Source: Lentisphaerota bacterium (GTDB taxonomy: Bacteria; Verrucomicrobiota; Kiritimatiellia; UBA8416; JABMPJ01). Taken from it: a stretch of 41,864 nt of DNA. Where the stretch lies: positions 1 to 41,864 of the forward strand of contig JABMPJ010000126.1 in the NCBI GenBank assembly GCA_013203785.1, in the 5' to 3' direction. The translations under genes were made by a program, and so were the position numbers. Below the pieces are notes generated by a model that worked only from the letters and a program-made list of their open reading frames with translations, did not search any database and was not told the origin of the DNA. Shown piece by piece: positions 41,120 to 41,864 of the stretch (its first letter is position 1; the number at the start of each line of letters is the position of its first letter).

Positions 41120-41596
41120 ATGGCGCGCACTCTGACAGGTAAACGGGCTCTGAACAAACGCCTCAAGGATGTCCAGCGCGAGCTGGCCACCGTCGCGAGC
41201 GACATACGCTCGCTCGAACAGGGCAAACCGGTCCCGCGCAAGAGGGCGGCACCTGAGCGCCCACGCCCCATCCCCGCGCCCAAGCTCTCTCCGCCGTCAT
41301 CGGGCATTCGCATCGCCGAAGATGAGCATGACGATCATGTCGAGAGCCTACTCGCATCCCAGAAAAATCTACCCCGGCCTGCGCCGGACAAAGGTCGTAT
41401 GGAACGCGAGGAGCGCATCGTCAAAGAGCGGGCCGAGAAGGTCCGCGATGAGCGATTCTCCGACTACCTTGCCTCCAGCTTTGAGGCCGGTGGTCCCCTG
41501 CGCTACGAGCGCCGCATTCAGCGCAACAAAGCGGTCGTCCTTGGTGTCATCGTTCTCGTCGTCCTAGCCTGGCTCATCATGCAGTTCGGGCACTGA
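41120..41596 (+). CDS. small tail-anchored protein with basic/proline-rich linker
   Basis: A 158-residue protein of unknown function. An N-terminal basic helix (about 5-32) is followed by a Pro/Arg-rich stretch, a charged helix (about 95-115), and FSDYLASSFE. It ends in a single membrane helix (about 138-155, AVVLGVIVLVVLAWLIM). The layout, helical cytoplasmic part plus C-terminal anchor, repeats that of the gene before it. The gap is 60 bases. It is the last protein gene before tRNA-Ser. Confidence 0.75.
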   Translation: MARTLTGKRALNKRLKDVQRELATVASDIRSLEQGKPVPRKRAAPERPRPIPAPKLSPPSSGIRIAEDEHDDHVESLLASQKNLPRPAPDKGRMEREERIVKERAEKVRDERFSDYLASSFEAGGPLRYERRIQRNKAVVLGVIVLVVLAWLIMQFGH

Positions 41597-41657
41597 GATT
41601 CTGGCTGGTTTTCCCACACAGAATAGGCTAGGGTCCCGTTCCTCTCACGACTGCCTC

Positions 41658-41745
41658 GGAGGGATGGCTGAGTGGACGAAAGCATCGGTCTTGAAAACCG
41701 ACGACCCGCAAGGGTCCGTGGGTTCGAATCCCACTCCCTCCGCCA
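41658..41745 (+). tRNA. tRNA-Ser (anticodon UGA)
   Basis: An 88-base tRNA with encoded CCA. Acceptor arms GGAGGGA (41658-41664) and TCCCTCC (41735-41741) pair fully, followed by G and CCA. The anticodon stem CGGT/ACCG encloses loop CTTGAAA with anticodon TGA at 41692-41694. A long variable arm (GACCCGCAAGGGTC) is typical of serine tRNAs. The T-loop GGTTCGAATCC is standard. It decodes UCA and, with wobble, other UCN codons. Confidence 0.97.
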
Positions 41746-41763
41746 ATTTGAGTTTTTTGAGAG

Positions 41764-41786
41764 TTTCGCCGCGTTTGGCGGCGAAA
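41764..41786. other. perfect 9-base inverted repeat after tRNA-Ser
   Basis: Arms 41764-41772 (TTTCGCCGC) and 41778-41786 (GCGGCGAAA) flank a five-base loop. A T-run (GTTTTTTG) precedes rather than follows the stem on the plus strand, and the plus side has no T-tract after it. It may terminate the tRNA transcript weakly, or act for a minus-strand transcript, for which the A/T order fits better. From here to the window end I see no gene. Confidence 0.4.
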
Positions 41787-41864
41787 TCTGCGACGAGATT
41801 CCAAGGGCTGGGGTACTGAACGTGCAAGAATCGGATCGGTCTTCGACCCGAGGAAGCGGAAGGC

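Noticed and set aside
41645-41827. A minus-strand frame of 60 codons containing GVGFEPTDPCGSSVFKTDAF
   Set aside because: This is the reverse reading of tRNA-Ser, a well-known source of spurious protein annotations.

Overview
The window is a GC-rich bacterial chromosome segment from a diderm (Gram-negative-type) organism. It encodes an LPS-export-type LptG/YjgP permease, an ExbB/ExbD/TonB-like energising system, an outer-membrane barrel with a LolA-like periplasmic protein, and a LysM lipoprotein. The mix of housekeeping proteins, a lone radical-SAM sulfatase maturase and many short dispersed repeats fits the PVC group, perhaps Kiritimatiellota. That placement is inference from gene content and general sequence character; no search was run.

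Bases 1-4300 are accessory DNA: two transposase fragments, a nucleotidyltransferase/HEPN toxin-antitoxin-like pair, broken pieces of the start of comM on both sides of that pair, a striking four-level nested palindromic repeat, intact comM, and an AAA ATPase with DUF4143 behind a palindrome. Bases 4391-6137 hold maf, whose 3' end has absorbed two dispersed repeats, and a tRNA-dihydrouridine synthase. A minus-strand block (6134-8341) holds a PilT/PilU-type ATPase and the LptG-like permease.

From 8533 to 24568 runs a long plus-strand block: rpsA with a strong terminator, tyrS, uvrA, a large periplasmic TPR protein, exbB, exbD, a TonB-like protein, hisD, hisC, hisB, hisA and a short ComEC. Many junctions overlap by 4 bases, so envelope-energy genes and histidine genes appear to be cotranscribed. 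Next come ctpA, tsaD and a PAS protein with a histidine-kinase-like dimerisation helix but no kinase domain. On the minus strand are folD and fhs (one-carbon folate metabolism), facing a divergent adenosine deaminase gene.

The right end has an RND/MMPL exporter, a LolA-like protein and a barrel protein in overlapping order, followed by a small DUF2892 membrane protein, an OsmC-family protein and an anaerobic sulfatase-maturase-like radical SAM enzyme. It closes with a three-gene envelope cluster (LysM lipoprotein plus two tail-anchored proteins) and tRNA-Ser(UGA). The most unusual signal is the 120-base nested repeat at 1376-1495, which looks like a 30-base palindromic element inserted into its own centre three times, with related copies elsewhere in the window.
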